Origin: Arthrobacter sp. PsM3
GTDB taxonomy: Bacteria > Actinomycetota > Actinomycetes > Actinomycetales > Micrococcaceae
DNA length: 64,000 nt
Reading direction: 5' to 3'
Assembly: GCF_030433895.1 (NCBI RefSeq)
Contig: NZ_JARUXE010000016.1
Location: forward strand, 34,594 to 98,593
This document shows, one piece after another, positions 8,371-16,787 of this stretch. The position numbers were made by a program, and so were the translations under genes. The stretch's first letter is position 1. Every line of letters begins with the position of its first letter. Under the pieces are notes generated by a model, which did not search any database, was not told the origin of the DNA, and saw nothing but the letters and a program-made list of their open reading frames with translations.

Positions 8371-10146
8371 TCAGCGTCCCGCCACGAGGGTGTCGCGGAT
8401 CTCGCGGCGGAGGACCTTGCCGATGAGGGACCGGGGCAGCGAATCGAGGACCACTACGCGGCGCGGCACCTTGTAGGCGGTCAGCTGCTCCCGGGCAAAG
8501 GCCAGGAGTGCCTCCGGATCGATGGTGGTGCCCGGGATCGGCACGACGGCGGCGACCACGTCCTCGCCCCCTCCCGGGCGGGGAAGCCCGACCACGGAGA
8601 CGTCCGCGATCCCCGGGAACGTGGCGAGGACGTCCTCCACCTCGCTGGGGGAGACGTTGAAGCCGCCCGTAATGATCAGTTCCTTGATCCGGTCCCGGAT
8701 CGTGACGAAGTAGTCGTCGTCCACGGAGACGATGTCGCCGGTGCGGAACCAGCCGCCCTCGAGCAGGGCCTCCTCGGTCTCCTCCGGCCGGTTCCAGTAG
8801 CCGGAGAACACCTGGGGGCCTCGGATCAGGAGTTCGCCCTCCTCGCCGGGGACGCGGTCCAGCGCGACATTCCTGGGGTCCACCACCCGGATGTCGGTCA
8901 GCGGGAACGGGACACCCACTGTTCCCGGCTTGCGGCTGGGGCCGAAGGGGTTTCCGATTGCGATCGGTGAGGTTTCGGTCAGCCCGTAGCCCTCAATCAG
9001 GTAGCCGCCGGTCGCCTTCTCCCAGGTCTCCACGGTCGCCGTCGGCAGGTTCATGGCGCCGGAGATGGAGAAACGGATGCTTTCCAGGCTGATGCCGCGT
9101 TCTGCCGCCGCGGCGGCGATGCGGTCGTAGATCGGCGGTACGGCCGGCAGGAAGGTTGCCGGGGACTTCTTGAGCGCCTTCAGCACCAGGTCGACGTCGA
9201 ACTTGGGGAAGAGGACCAGCTTCGCGCCGATGCTCAACGCGAAGGTCATGCAGAGCGTCAGGCCGTAGGCGTGGAACATCGGCAGCACCGCGTACACGGT
9301 TTCCCGGCCGTCCTTGAGCCCCGGCACCCAGGCCCGGCCCTGCGCGGCGTTCGCCTGCAGGTTGGCGTGGCTAAGCATGGCGGCCTTGGGCAATCCCGTG
9401 GTGCCGGACGTGTACTGGAGGACGGCGAGGTCCTGGGCGGAGGGTCGGGGATGCTTCTTCCTCAGCTCCCCGGCGTCGAGGAGCTCACGCCACGGCAGCA
9501 CGGGCCGCAGGGCCGGCGCCGGCCGGCCCTGCGGCTGCCTTTTGCCGACCGTCAGGGCAGCGCGTGCCTTGCGGGCCGCGGCAACCGGAAGCCGCAGCGC
9601 CAGCCGCTGCAGCAGCGGCATCGCGGGAATCAGCTCCACGGAGACGATGCTGCGCAGTCCGACGTCGGGCGGCAGCTGCCGGACCCGCTCCACCGCCTTG
9701 TCCCAGACGATCGCGACGGCGGCCCCGTGGTCCTCGAACTGGTGGCGCAGTTCCCGGTCGGTGTAGAGCGGATTGTGCTCGACCACGACGGCGCCGAGGC
9801 GCAGCACGGCATGAAAGGCAACGATGTGCTGCGGGCAGTTCGGCATTACCAGGGCAACCCTGTCGCCTGCCTTGACGCCCAGTTTCGCGAGGCCTGCGGC
9901 CGCCCTGCTGATCAGAGCGCCGAGCTCGCGGTAGCTCGTGCGGGCACCGAAGAACTCCAGGGCGGGCTTCGATCCGTAGCGGCGCACGCAGCTGTCCATG
10001 AGGTCCACGAGCGAGCCCTCGGGGAGCACCAGGTCCGCCGGAACACCCGGCCCGTAGGAACGGGTCCACGGCCGGTCGCTCCACAACGCCGCAGGCTGTT
10101 GTGCCGTGGCCCTGGGCGCCGTCCGCATGGATTTCTTCTTCATCAT
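8371..10146 (-). CDS. Long-chain fatty acid-CoA ligase, AMP-forming (FadD-type)
   Basis: A 591-residue acyl-adenylate-forming enzyme. The AMP-binding P-loop YTSGTTGLPKAAMLSH, the adenine motif GYGLTETSP, the motif GGWFRTGDIVSVD and the C-terminal hinge RIKELIITGGFNVSPSEVE are in the expected order, and a near C-terminal lysine (in SLIGKVLRRE) is the expected catalytic lysine. It converts fatty acids (or related carboxylic acids) plus ATP and CoA to acyl-CoA. The start is taken at the first of two adjacent ATGs, with AGGA just upstream. It converges on the TspO gene with only 9 bases between stops. Exact chain-length preference cannot be read from sequence. Confidence 0.88.
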   Translation of the reverse strand: MMKKKSMRTAPRATAQQPAALWSDRPWTRSYGPGVPADLVLPEGSLVDLMDSCVRRYGSKPALEFFGARTSYRELGALISRAAAGLAKLGVKAGDRVALVMPNCPQHIVAFHAVLRLGAVVVEHNPLYTDRELRHQFEDHGAAVAIVWDKAVERVRQLPPDVGLRSIVSVELIPAMPLLQRLALRLPVAAARKARAALTVGKRQPQGRPAPALRPVLPWRELLDAGELRKKHPRPSAQDLAVLQYTSGTTGLPKAAMLSHANLQANAAQGRAWVPGLKDGRETVYAVLPMFHAYGLTLCMTFALSIGAKLVLFPKFDVDLVLKALKKSPATFLPAVPPIYDRIAAAAAERGISLESIRFSISGAMNLPTATVETWEKATGGYLIEGYGLTETSPIAIGNPFGPSRKPGTVGVPFPLTDIRVVDPRNVALDRVPGEEGELLIRGPQVFSGYWNRPEETEEALLEGGWFRTGDIVSVDDDYFVTIRDRIKELIITGGFNVSPSEVEDVLATFPGIADVSVVGLPRPGGGEDVVAAVVPIPGTTIDPEALLAFAREQLTAYKVPRRVVVLDSLPRSLIGKVLRREIRDTLVAGR

Positions 10147-10246
10147 CAGTCCTAGCCGCTGGAATCCGCCGGGTGGTAGCGGGCCAAAGAGCCTGCCCGG
10201 AAAATCCTACCGGTGCAGGCCGCCGGACCTGCGCCGGCGCCGGGCG

Positions 10247-10266
10247 TTGGTGACCTTTGGCCCTAC
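10247..10266. promoter_or_regulatory. DosR-like box upstream of the beta-CASP RNase gene
   Basis: The 20-mer TTGGTGACCTTTGGCCCTAC matches the mycobacterial DosR consensus TTSGGGACTWWAGTCCCSAA at about 14 of 20 positions. Its right half, GGCCCTA, is identical to that of the second box at 13319-13338. It lies 104 bases before the start codon. Confidence 0.45.
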
Positions 10267-10369
10267 GGGCAGGGCCGCCACGGGCGGAAGCTGGGGATAC
10301 GTCGCCTGCGCGGGTCAGCCGTGCCCCCTCGCATCGATGCCGGTAATTCCTCGCGGAAACGGGAGCACC

Positions 10370-11752
10370 ATGAAGCACCAGCAGCCCACCCTCCGTTTCC
10401 TCGGAGCCACCGACACCGTCACCGGCTCCCGGTACCTGCTCGAGGCCGGCGGGAAACGGGTGCTGGTGGACTGTGGGCTCTTCCAGGGGTACAAACGCAG
10501 CCGCGAGCGCAACCGGACGCCCTTCCCGGTGCGGCCGGACTCGATCGACGCCGTGGTGCTGAGCCACGCGCACCTGGACCACACCGGTTATGTTCCTGCC
10601 CTGGTCCGGGACGGGTTCACCGGTCCGGTCATCGCCACCGACGGCACCACGGACCTGTGCAAGCTGCTTCTGCCCGACAGCGGCTACCTGCAGGAGGAAG
10701 AGGCCCGCTACGCGACGCACCGCGGATCAACCGCGCACAGCCCGGCACTCCCGCTCTACACCGCGGCCGACGCTGTCAAGTCCCTCAACAGTTTCAAAAT
10801 CCACGGTTTCGACGAGCCCATGGACCTGGGCGGCGGAATGGAAATGACGTTCCTGCCCGCCGGCCACATCCTTGGCGCCGCCCAGGTCCACGTGCGCCTC
10901 GGCTCACGTTCGGTGCACTTCACCGGCGACCTGGGCCGGACGGACGACCCGCTGATGTACCCGCCGCGCCCCCTGGGGGAGACCGAGGTGCTCGTCACGG
11001 AGTCCACCTACGGGAACCGGAAGCACTCCACCGTGGATCCCGAAAAGCAGCTGGGGGACATCATCAACAGGGTCGCGAAGCGCGGCGGCGTCGTGCTGTT
11101 CGCCGCGTTCGCCGTCGGCCGCGCCGAAACCCTGATGCTGCACCTCTCCCGCCTCCGCAGCAAGAACCTGATCCCCGACATCCCGGTGTACCTCAACAGC
11201 CCGATGGCCATTGACGCGTCCGGGATGTACCAGCGACACCCCGAGGAGCACCGGCTCAAGGAGGCGGAATACCTTAACATGTACAAACTCGCGAAGCTGA
11301 CCCGCTCGGTCGATGAATCCAAGCTGCTGAACCTTCGCGGCGGCCCGATGATCATCATCTCCGCCAGCGGAATGCTCACCGGCGGAAGGATCCTGCACCA
11401 TCTGGCCGCCTACGGGCCGGATCCGAAGAACGCCGTGATCCTCAGCGGCTACCAGGCCGGAGGCACCCGCGGCGCCAGCCTGGCTGCCGGCGAGCGCGAG
11501 CTCCGCATCTACGGTGAGGACGTCAAGATCCGGGCCGAGGTGATCCAGATGGAAAGCCTCTCGGCGCATGCTGACGCGGACGGGATCATCTCGTGGCTGA
11601 AGGCTGCGGAACGGGAACCCCGGATGACGTACATCACGCACGGTGAACCGGACGCATCGGATGCCCTGCGCATCCGGATCAAGCGGGAGCTGGGCTGGCG
11701 TGCGCGGGTTCCGGAACACCTTGAACAAATCTCTCTTGAGGAGCCCCGATGA
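10370..11752 (+). CDS. Beta-CASP metallo-beta-lactamase-fold RNase-like protein
   Basis: A 460-residue MBL-fold protein with beta-CASP and RMMBL domains, like archaeal/bacterial CPSF homologues such as TTHA0252. Visible motifs are the metal-binding HAHLDHTG (motif 2), HFTGDLGR (motif 4 region), the beta-CASP block YLNSPMA, SASGMLTGGR, and the late SAHADADG histidine. It is expected to be a zinc-dependent RNA endo/exonuclease. The start is ATG 10370 with GGGAG 5 bases upstream; the frame is open further upstream but lacks a better site. It overlaps the next gene by 4 bases (ATGA). With the esterase and stress-protein genes it forms a probable stress cluster. Confidence 0.88.
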   Translation: MKHQQPTLRFLGATDTVTGSRYLLEAGGKRVLVDCGLFQGYKRSRERNRTPFPVRPDSIDAVVLSHAHLDHTGYVPALVRDGFTGPVIATDGTTDLCKLLLPDSGYLQEEEARYATHRGSTAHSPALPLYTAADAVKSLNSFKIHGFDEPMDLGGGMEMTFLPAGHILGAAQVHVRLGSRSVHFTGDLGRTDDPLMYPPRPLGETEVLVTESTYGNRKHSTVDPEKQLGDIINRVAKRGGVVLFAAFAVGRAETLMLHLSRLRSKNLIPDIPVYLNSPMAIDASGMYQRHPEEHRLKEAEYLNMYKLAKLTRSVDESKLLNLRGGPMIIISASGMLTGGRILHHLAAYGPDPKNAVILSGYQAGGTRGASLAAGERELRIYGEDVKIRAEVIQMESLSAHADADGIISWLKAAEREPRMTYITHGEPDASDALRIRIKRELGWRARVPEHLEQISLEEPR

Positions 11753-13062
11753 CATCCGGTGTTGCCAAATCCGCTGTGCTGGCGGAAATCCACTCGCTGG
11801 CCCGCCCGCTAAAGACCGACCGGGACCTCAACGGACTGGTCCGGCGCGCGGCCGACTGCCGCTTCGTCGCGATCGGCGAAGCCTCCCACGGCACGCACGA
11901 GTTCTACACCTGGCGGGACACACTCAGCAGGCGCCTGATCGAGGAGGAAGGCTACAACTGGATCGGGGTGGAGGGCGACTGGCCGGACTGCTGGCGGATC
12001 AACCGCTGGGTGCGGGGCGAGGCCGGGCAGGACCAGGGCGTCCACGCGCTGCTCAGCGGCTTCGAACGCTGGCCCACGTGGATGTGGGCGAACGAGGAAG
12101 TCGCAGCCTTCCTGGACTGGCTCCGCAGCTGGAATCTCGGCCAGCCGCTGAGCCAGCGCGTCGGCTTCTACGGGCTGGACGTGTACTCGCTCTGGGATTC
12201 GCTCCGCGAGATCATCGGCTGGCTGGAGCAGAACGTTCCCGACGCCGTCCCCGCCGCCATGCGCGCTTGGCAGTGCTTCCTGCCGCACCACGAGGACCCG
12301 CACAAGTACGCCTGGAGCACGCGGCTGGTGCCGCAGTCCTGCGAAGCGGACGTCATCGCCCTCCTTACCGAGGTCAGGAACCGGGTATCCAGCCCGGGGG
12401 ACCACGGCGAAGGCGCGTTCGACGCCGTGCAGAACGCCGAGGTGGCCGCCAACGCCGAGCACTACTACCGCATCATGGTTCGCGGCGACCGCCAGTCCTG
12501 GAACATCCGCGACCACCACATGGCCGACACCATCGACCGGCTCAGCAGGCATCTCGGTCCCGCATCCAAAGGCCTCATCTGGGAGCACAACACCCACGTG
12601 GGGGACGCCCGGGCCACCGACATGGCCCAGGACGGGCTGGTCAACGTGGGGCAGCTGCTGCGTGAGCGGCACGCCGCGGACGGCGTGATGCTGGTGGGCT
12701 TTGCTTCCCACCGGGGCGAGGTGATCGCCGCGGACGCCTGGGGCAGCCCGGAACGGATCATGCCGGTTCCGCCGGCGCGCCCGGGAAGCCATGAGGACTT
12801 CCTGCACGAGGCGCTGGGGGTGCCGTCGGTGCTGGAGTTTGGTGAGGACAGGTCCGGGCCCTGGCTTTCCACCTGGCTCGGCCACCGGGCGATCGGTGTG
12901 GTCTACCATCCCGAGCGGGAGCTCGGGAACTACGTCCCGACCCGGATTGGCGAACGCTACGACGCGCTGGTCTGGTTCGAGCACACTGCCGCACTGCGCC
13001 CGGTGCACCACGAAGGTCCACCCCGGGAACCGGAATTCGAGACGGAACCGACGGGCTTCTAA
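11749..13062 (+). CDS. Erythromycin esterase family protein
   Basis: A 437-residue protein of the erythromycin esterase (EreA/SucE) family. The N-terminal block IGEASHGTHEFYTWRD holds the conserved Glu and His, followed by GVEGDWPDCWRIN and the later HNTHVGDARATDM histidines. True macrolide esterases are a small part of this family; most chromosomal members have unknown substrates, so resistance should not be assumed. It is coupled to the upstream RNase by a 4-base overlap. In Mycobacterium tuberculosis an erythromycin-esterase-domain protein (Rv2030c) belongs to the DosR dormancy regulon, which fits the DosR-like boxes around this cluster. Confidence 0.85.
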   Translation: MTSGVAKSAVLAEIHSLARPLKTDRDLNGLVRRAADCRFVAIGEASHGTHEFYTWRDTLSRRLIEEEGYNWIGVEGDWPDCWRINRWVRGEAGQDQGVHALLSGFERWPTWMWANEEVAAFLDWLRSWNLGQPLSQRVGFYGLDVYSLWDSLREIIGWLEQNVPDAVPAAMRAWQCFLPHHEDPHKYAWSTRLVPQSCEADVIALLTEVRNRVSSPGDHGEGAFDAVQNAEVAANAEHYYRIMVRGDRQSWNIRDHHMADTIDRLSRHLGPASKGLIWEHNTHVGDARATDMAQDGLVNVGQLLRERHAADGVMLVGFASHRGEVIAADAWGSPERIMPVPPARPGSHEDFLHEALGVPSVLEFGEDRSGPWLSTWLGHRAIGVVYHPERELGNYVPTRIGERYDALVWFEHTAALRPVHHEGPPREPEFETEPTGF

Positions 13063-13263
13063 TCTGCTGCCCGCCGTCCGGCAGCATGTAGCTCCGCAGC
13101 ACCTCGGTGGCCGCCCGGTCGAGGTGGACTTGAAGAGACGGTGTGCCAGCAGCAGCCCAGCCGTGCGGTCCGCTGCGGCCCGGGCCGCAGGATCGCCGCT
13201 GGCTTTCCAGTATGCGTGGAGTCCCGTGGCTGCTCCAGTGCTGAGTGCCGTGCAGCCACACAA
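13060..13263 (-). pseudogene. Possible remnant of a squalene-cyclase/prenyltransferase-like helical protein
   Basis: The 385-base gap between the esterase and stress-protein genes has no intact gene. On the minus strand one frame reads plausible helical protein (GLHAYWKASGDPAARAAADR and then GLLLAHRLFKSTSTGR), then loses sense, and a neighbouring frame continues as ATEVLRSYMLPDGGQQ. The LFKSTSTG stretch recalls the end of a family of prenyltransferase-like proteins. This looks like a frameshifted C-terminal fragment, but the similarity is from memory. Confidence 0.3.
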
Positions 13264-13318
13264 GCACCGTCCCCGCAGCGTCCGGCAGGCCGGACGCTAC
13301 GCGCGGGGGCACGGGGAG

Positions 13319-13338
13319 TGAGGGGCTTAAGGCCCTAA
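13319..13338. promoter_or_regulatory. DosR-like box upstream of the universal stress protein gene
   Basis: The 20-mer TGAGGGGCTTAAGGCCCTAA is a near-palindrome around CTTAAG and matches the DosR consensus at about 15 of 20 positions. It lies 110 bases before the stress-protein start codon and shares the half-site GGCCCTA with the box at 10247-10266. Confidence 0.5.
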
Positions 13339-13447
13339 CCGGTGGTAGCCCCGGCGCGCACACTGAAGTGTCGGCGGCCTTTTGGTGCTGCCGCCCGGAT
13401 CATGCGATGCAGAACAGACCGCGCCATGGAAAAGAGCAGGATTCAGA

Positions 13448-14317
13448 ATGAATAAACCAATCGTCGTCGGTATCAACGGATCAGCTGGAAGCGAAGCCGC
13501 CCTGACATGGGCTCTTGGGCGGGCGGCCCGGGACAAGCTTCCGGTGACCGTCATTCACGCTGTGGACGACCGCTGGATGTCCCCGGATTTCCAGTACCAC
13601 GAGCTCATCAGGCAAGCCGGCATGGAGTTGCTCCAGAAGGTACAGGCCAGCGCCGCAGAGCAGGCCCCCGACGTGAAAGTGGACATCCAGCTTCGTCATG
13701 GCAGCGGCGGCTCGGTTCTGCGCGAGGTGTCCAAGGAAGCGTCCATGGTGGTCGTCGGCGAGCATGACAAGCACTGGATGGACGGCGGACCGCTGACGGA
13801 CCGGGCCCTGCAAATCGTCTCCGCCTCGGAAATACCCGCAGCGGTGATCCCGCTGAAGCGCAGCGCCGCCGACCACGGCGTCGTCGTTGGTGTGGACGGT
13901 TCGGAAGAGTCCCTGCAGGCCGTTGACTTCGCCGCCGCGGAAGCAGACCGGGGCGGTGACGAGTTGACCGTGGTCCTCGCCTTCCACCGGCCGGCCCGCT
14001 GGGTCGAGAACCAGTTGCCGAAAAGCGGGCTCGCCGAATCGATCCTCGAGGAGGACCGGATTGTTCTGGCTGAATCCGTGGCCGGGCTGGCCGACAAGTA
14101 CCCGGACCTCGTTGTCCACCAGCAGTTGGAGACCGACACCGAACCCGCCAAGGCACTGGTCGAGGCCGGCAAGAAGGCACGCCTCCTCGTGATCGGCAGC
14201 CGCGGCCGTGGTGGTTTCACCCGGATGGTGCTCGGCTCCACGGCCCACGCCGTCCTCGTCAATCTGCCGTGCCCGACCATCGTCACCCGGGTGCACAAGG
14301 TCAAGCACGAGGACTGA
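13448..14317 (+). CDS. Tandem-domain universal stress protein
   Basis: A 289-residue protein with two Usp domains (about residues 4-137 and 145-284), the arrangement common in actinobacteria. The second domain has an ATP-binding signature GSRGRGGFTRMVLGSTAHAV; the first lacks a good G-2x-G-9x-G(S/T) motif, having VVGEHDKHWMDGGPLTDRA instead, so nucleotide binding may be limited to the C-terminal half. ATG 13448 is chosen because an AGGA sequence is placed upstream and family homology starts there. A DosR-like box lies upstream and a strong hairpin terminator downstream, so it is probably a single-gene unit induced by hypoxia or nitric oxide (inference). Confidence 0.9.
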   Translation: MNKPIVVGINGSAGSEAALTWALGRAARDKLPVTVIHAVDDRWMSPDFQYHELIRQAGMELLQKVQASAAEQAPDVKVDIQLRHGSGGSVLREVSKEASMVVVGEHDKHWMDGGPLTDRALQIVSASEIPAAVIPLKRSAADHGVVVGVDGSEESLQAVDFAAAEADRGGDELTVVLAFHRPARWVENQLPKSGLAESILEEDRIVLAESVAGLADKYPDLVVHQQLETDTEPAKALVEAGKKARLLVIGSRGRGGFTRMVLGSTAHAVLVNLPCPTIVTRVHKVKHED

Positions 14318-14337
14318 CACCCGGGCAGCTGACCGCC

Positions 14338-14376
14338 AAAGGGAGTGCCCCCTCACACGAAGGGGGCACTCCCTTT
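14338..14376. terminator. Hairpin terminator of the universal stress protein gene
   Basis: A perfect 16-bp stem (AAAGGGAGTGCCCCCT and its complement) with a 7-base loop begins 20 bases after the stop codon and ends in TTT. It would also work in the opposite direction because the stem starts with AAA. Confidence 0.85.
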
Positions 14377-14422
14377 GACAGGCCCCTTGAGCCTGCCCGG
14401 ACGCGGATGGGAGGATGATGCG

Positions 14423-15106
14423 GTGGATCAGTTCTTCAATTACGTCGGGCACTTCTGGTGGCTCATCTTTCCGCTGAGCGGACTGGTTGGCGGCTGGGCG
14501 CGTTCCTGGTCCAGGGCCAGCGAACGCCGGCACCGGCGCCGGGTGGAGCTTTACCAGCTCCGCAACCGGGCCGCGGAGGTGGAGCACGCCAGCCGGTCCC
14601 AGGTCCGGCAGCTGATGGAGAGCCACGACGCCGTCAACCGGCGCTGGCTCGCCTACGAACTGGACGTAGGGAAACTGATCGACTTTCCGGTTATGACCGA
14701 TGTCCGCGAACCGTTGACCGTGGCGTTCCTGCGTGCCAAGCGGCAGGCCGACGGACTGCGGCCGCGGGCCGCCGAGGACATCTCCACGGCAGCCGCGCTG
14801 GCGGAATACCGCGAAGCCGTCCACAGCTTTGAACTGGCGTTCGACGTCGCCGAGCGGGAAGCCCGGCGGATCAGGGACAGCAACTTCACCGGCCCGGAAC
14901 GGGAGCGCCTCGCAACGGCCCGGAAGCTGCTGCGGATCGCCTCTGATGCCGCCGCCACACCGGCGGAGCGGCAAACGGCGTACAAGCGCGCCCGGCGCGA
15001 ACTGGATGGACTGATCGTGCTGCCGGACGCGACGCTGGCCGCGCTGGAGGAAAAGATCGCGGGGATGCTCGACGCCGGGAGGGCACCCGACCTCCACCAG
15101 GGCTGA
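14423..15106 (+). CDS. Hypothetical membrane-anchored helical protein
   Basis: I do not recognise a named family. The 227-residue protein begins with one hydrophobic segment (about residues 6-24, NYVGHFWWLIFPLSGLVGGW) followed by arginine-rich residues, which suggests an N-terminal anchor with the rest in the cytoplasm. The remainder is strongly helical and charged, with coiled-coil character (residues 30-75), and no catalytic motif is seen. GTG 14423 is preceded by GGGAGG at 8 bases; a frame running back into the upstream terminator is unlikely to be translated. It stands alone between two terminators. Confidence 0.7.
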   Translation: MDQFFNYVGHFWWLIFPLSGLVGGWARSWSRASERRHRRRVELYQLRNRAAEVEHASRSQVRQLMESHDAVNRRWLAYELDVGKLIDFPVMTDVREPLTVAFLRAKRQADGLRPRAAEDISTAAALAEYREAVHSFELAFDVAEREARRIRDSNFTGPERERLATARKLLRIASDAAATPAERQTAYKRARRELDGLIVLPDATLAALEEKIAGMLDAGRAPDLHQG

Positions 15107-15131
15107 CGGAAACGGCTGCGGCAGCGCCCGG

Positions 15132-15176
15132 CCATGACGAAAGCCCCCTCGATTGAGGGGGCTTTCCTGGTCATGG
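15132..15176. terminator. Bidirectional terminator between converging genes
   Basis: A 12-bp perfect stem (GAAAGCCCCCTC, loop GATT, complement) at 15139-15166 sits inside an outer 7-bp pair (CCATGAC/GTCATGG). It separates the hypothetical gene from the end of the gentisate operon and can serve both strands (A and T tracts flank the stem). Confidence 0.85.
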
Positions 15177-15195
15177 GGGGATCAGGCGCTGCGGC

Positions 15196-15954
15196 TCAGA
15201 TCCATTTCGGTGCGGCCGGCACCGAACTGGTGTTGGCTTCAGTGCCGGGGCCGGTGGCAGTCACGCCGGTGTTGCCGCGTCCTGCGGCCCATTCGACGAC
15301 GGACGCGAGCGGTCCTGAAACCACCGTCGGGGACGCCGAGGTGGTGTCCCCGAAGGTGAGGTTCCGGTCCGTGACCTTGACGAGGAGGCCGGCATCGGTG
15401 CCGCGGGTGTGCCAGGCGCCGGTGATGTCCGTCAGGAGCCGTTCGAGCACGGGTTCCGGGATGTCCTGGAAGCTGGCGCCGTTGGCGAGGTCGACGGCGT
15501 GCATCCAGACTTCGCGGGTGCGCATCCAGACAGTTTCAGTGGCGGGCACTTCGCGGCCCTGGATGGTCCGGACTCTGTGGTGCCAGGCGTCCTCGGGCAG
15601 GTCGCGCCATTCGACGTTCAGATGCACGGCGGAGTGGTCGAAGAGGTGCCGCAGCGCGATCGGGGACAGGGTTGCCCCGAAGTCGATTTCGTGGTCCCGG
15701 ACCTCGGTGGAGGCGTACATCGGGGTTTCCACCCCGGTGGCCGCCCACTCGACGAGCCGGGCGATCGCCCGGGCGTTGTAGCCGATGTGCGCCGTGATGT
15801 GGCGGCGGGTCCAGCCCGGCAGCAGCGTGTCGCCGTCGAGTTCCGCGTCGGTGAGTTCGTTGAGTTTGCGGGCGAAGAACGCCGTGCCCCGGCGGGCCTG
15901 TAGCAGCGCCGCGAGCAGCTCCGGGTCGGTGCTCTGGTCGTGGCGGGCGACCAT
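15196..15954 (-). CDS. Mycothiol-dependent maleylpyruvate isomerase
   Basis: A 252-residue protein of the MDMPI/DinB-like family. The N-terminal half shows the metal-site residues in LPGWTRRHITAHIGYNARA and the typical VWMRTREVWMHAVDLA block (HxxxH-like), and a C-terminal MDMPI domain follows. It isomerises maleylpyruvate to fumarylpyruvate using mycothiol, the actinobacterial thiol. The start ATG 15952-15954 overlaps the stop of the upstream hydrolase as ATGA. It is the last gene of the operon, and its place directly after gentisate dioxygenase and fumarylpyruvate hydrolase supports the specific assignment over the many other MDMPI-domain proteins. Confidence 0.88.
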   Translation of the reverse strand: MVARHDQSTDPELLAALLQARRGTAFFARKLNELTDAELDGDTLLPGWTRRHITAHIGYNARAIARLVEWAATGVETPMYASTEVRDHEIDFGATLSPIALRHLFDHSAVHLNVEWRDLPEDAWHHRVRTIQGREVPATETVWMRTREVWMHAVDLANGASFQDIPEPVLERLLTDITGAWHTRGTDAGLLVKVTDRNLTFGDTTSASPTVVSGPLASVVEWAAGRGNTGVTATGPGTEANTSSVPAAPKWI

Positions 15955-16787
15955 CAGGCTTCCTTGATGACGCGGTTCTTCAGTTCTCCGAGGCCCTCGA
16001 TGGTGGTGACCAGGAGCTGGCCTTCCTGGAGGTAGCGCTTGGGGTCCTGGGCGTGGCCGACCCCGCCGGGGGTGCCGGTCGCGATCACATCTCCCGGGTT
16101 CAGGGTGATGATGGTGGAGATGTAGGAGACCAGGAATTCGGGGGTGAAAACGACGTCGTTGGTGGGGGTCTGCTGCTGGATCTCGCCGTCGACCGCGGTG
16201 CTCATGAGGCCACCGCTGAACTCGTCCTTGGTGACCAGAGCGGGGCCGAACGGGGTGGATTTTTCCCAGGTCTTGCCCTGCAGCCACTGGATGGTGCGGA
16301 ACTGGTAGTCGCGCATGGACACGTCGTTCAGGACGGCATAGCCGGCGATGTGGTCCGCGGCATCGGCTTCGGCGATCCGGCGGCCCGTTTTGCCGATCAC
16401 GACGGCGAGTTCGGACTCCCAGTCCACAGCGTCGGATTCCTGCGGAAGGGCCAGGTCATCGTTCGGGCCGATCAGGGATTCCTGGTATTTGGCGAACAGG
16501 GTCGGGAACTCCGGGACCTCCCGGCCCATTTCCTTGATGTGGTTGCGGTAGTTGTGGCCCACGCAGATGATCTTCGCCGGTGAGGGGACCACGGCGGCCA
16601 GGTCCGCGCCCTCGAGCGGGTGCGTGGCGCCGGATGCGGCCTTCGCGGTCGCTTCCCAGGTCGGGTCCTTCAGGAGGGCCCCGACGTCGGCGAAGCCGTC
16701 GATCTCGGTCAGGGTGTCGCCGTCCTGGCGCACGGCCTTGGTGAGGGTCTTTTCCCCTTGGGCGAGGCGGAGGGTGAGCAGTCTCAT
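15954..16787 (-). CDS. Fumarylpyruvate hydrolase (fumarylacetoacetate hydrolase family)
   Basis: A 277-residue FAH-family enzyme. The catalytic domain begins near residue 73 (IICVGHNYRNHIKEMG), and metal-ligand acidic residues are seen in the block DAVDWESELAVVIGKTGR; the GDVIATGTPGGVG motif lies near the C-terminus. In this context it splits fumarylpyruvate into fumarate and pyruvate, the last step of the glutathione-independent gentisate route. Its start codon overlaps the dioxygenase stop (TAATG) and its stop overlaps the isomerase start, so all three are tightly coupled. Confidence 0.88.
   Translation of the reverse strand: MRLLTLRLAQGEKTLTKAVRQDGDTLTEIDGFADVGALLKDPTWEATAKAASGATHPLEGADLAAVVPSPAKIICVGHNYRNHIKEMGREVPEFPTLFAKYQESLIGPNDDLALPQESDAVDWESELAVVIGKTGRRIAEADAADHIAGYAVLNDVSMRDYQFRTIQWLQGKTWEKSTPFGPALVTKDEFSGGLMSTAVDGEIQQQTPTNDVVFTPEFLVSYISTIITLNPGDVIATGTPGGVGHAQDPKRYLQEGQLLVTTIEGLGELKNRVIKEA

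Noticed and set aside
11749..13062. Macrolide resistance from the erythromycin-esterase-family gene
   Set aside because: Most chromosomal family members are not macrolide esterases, and the context points to stress rather than resistance.
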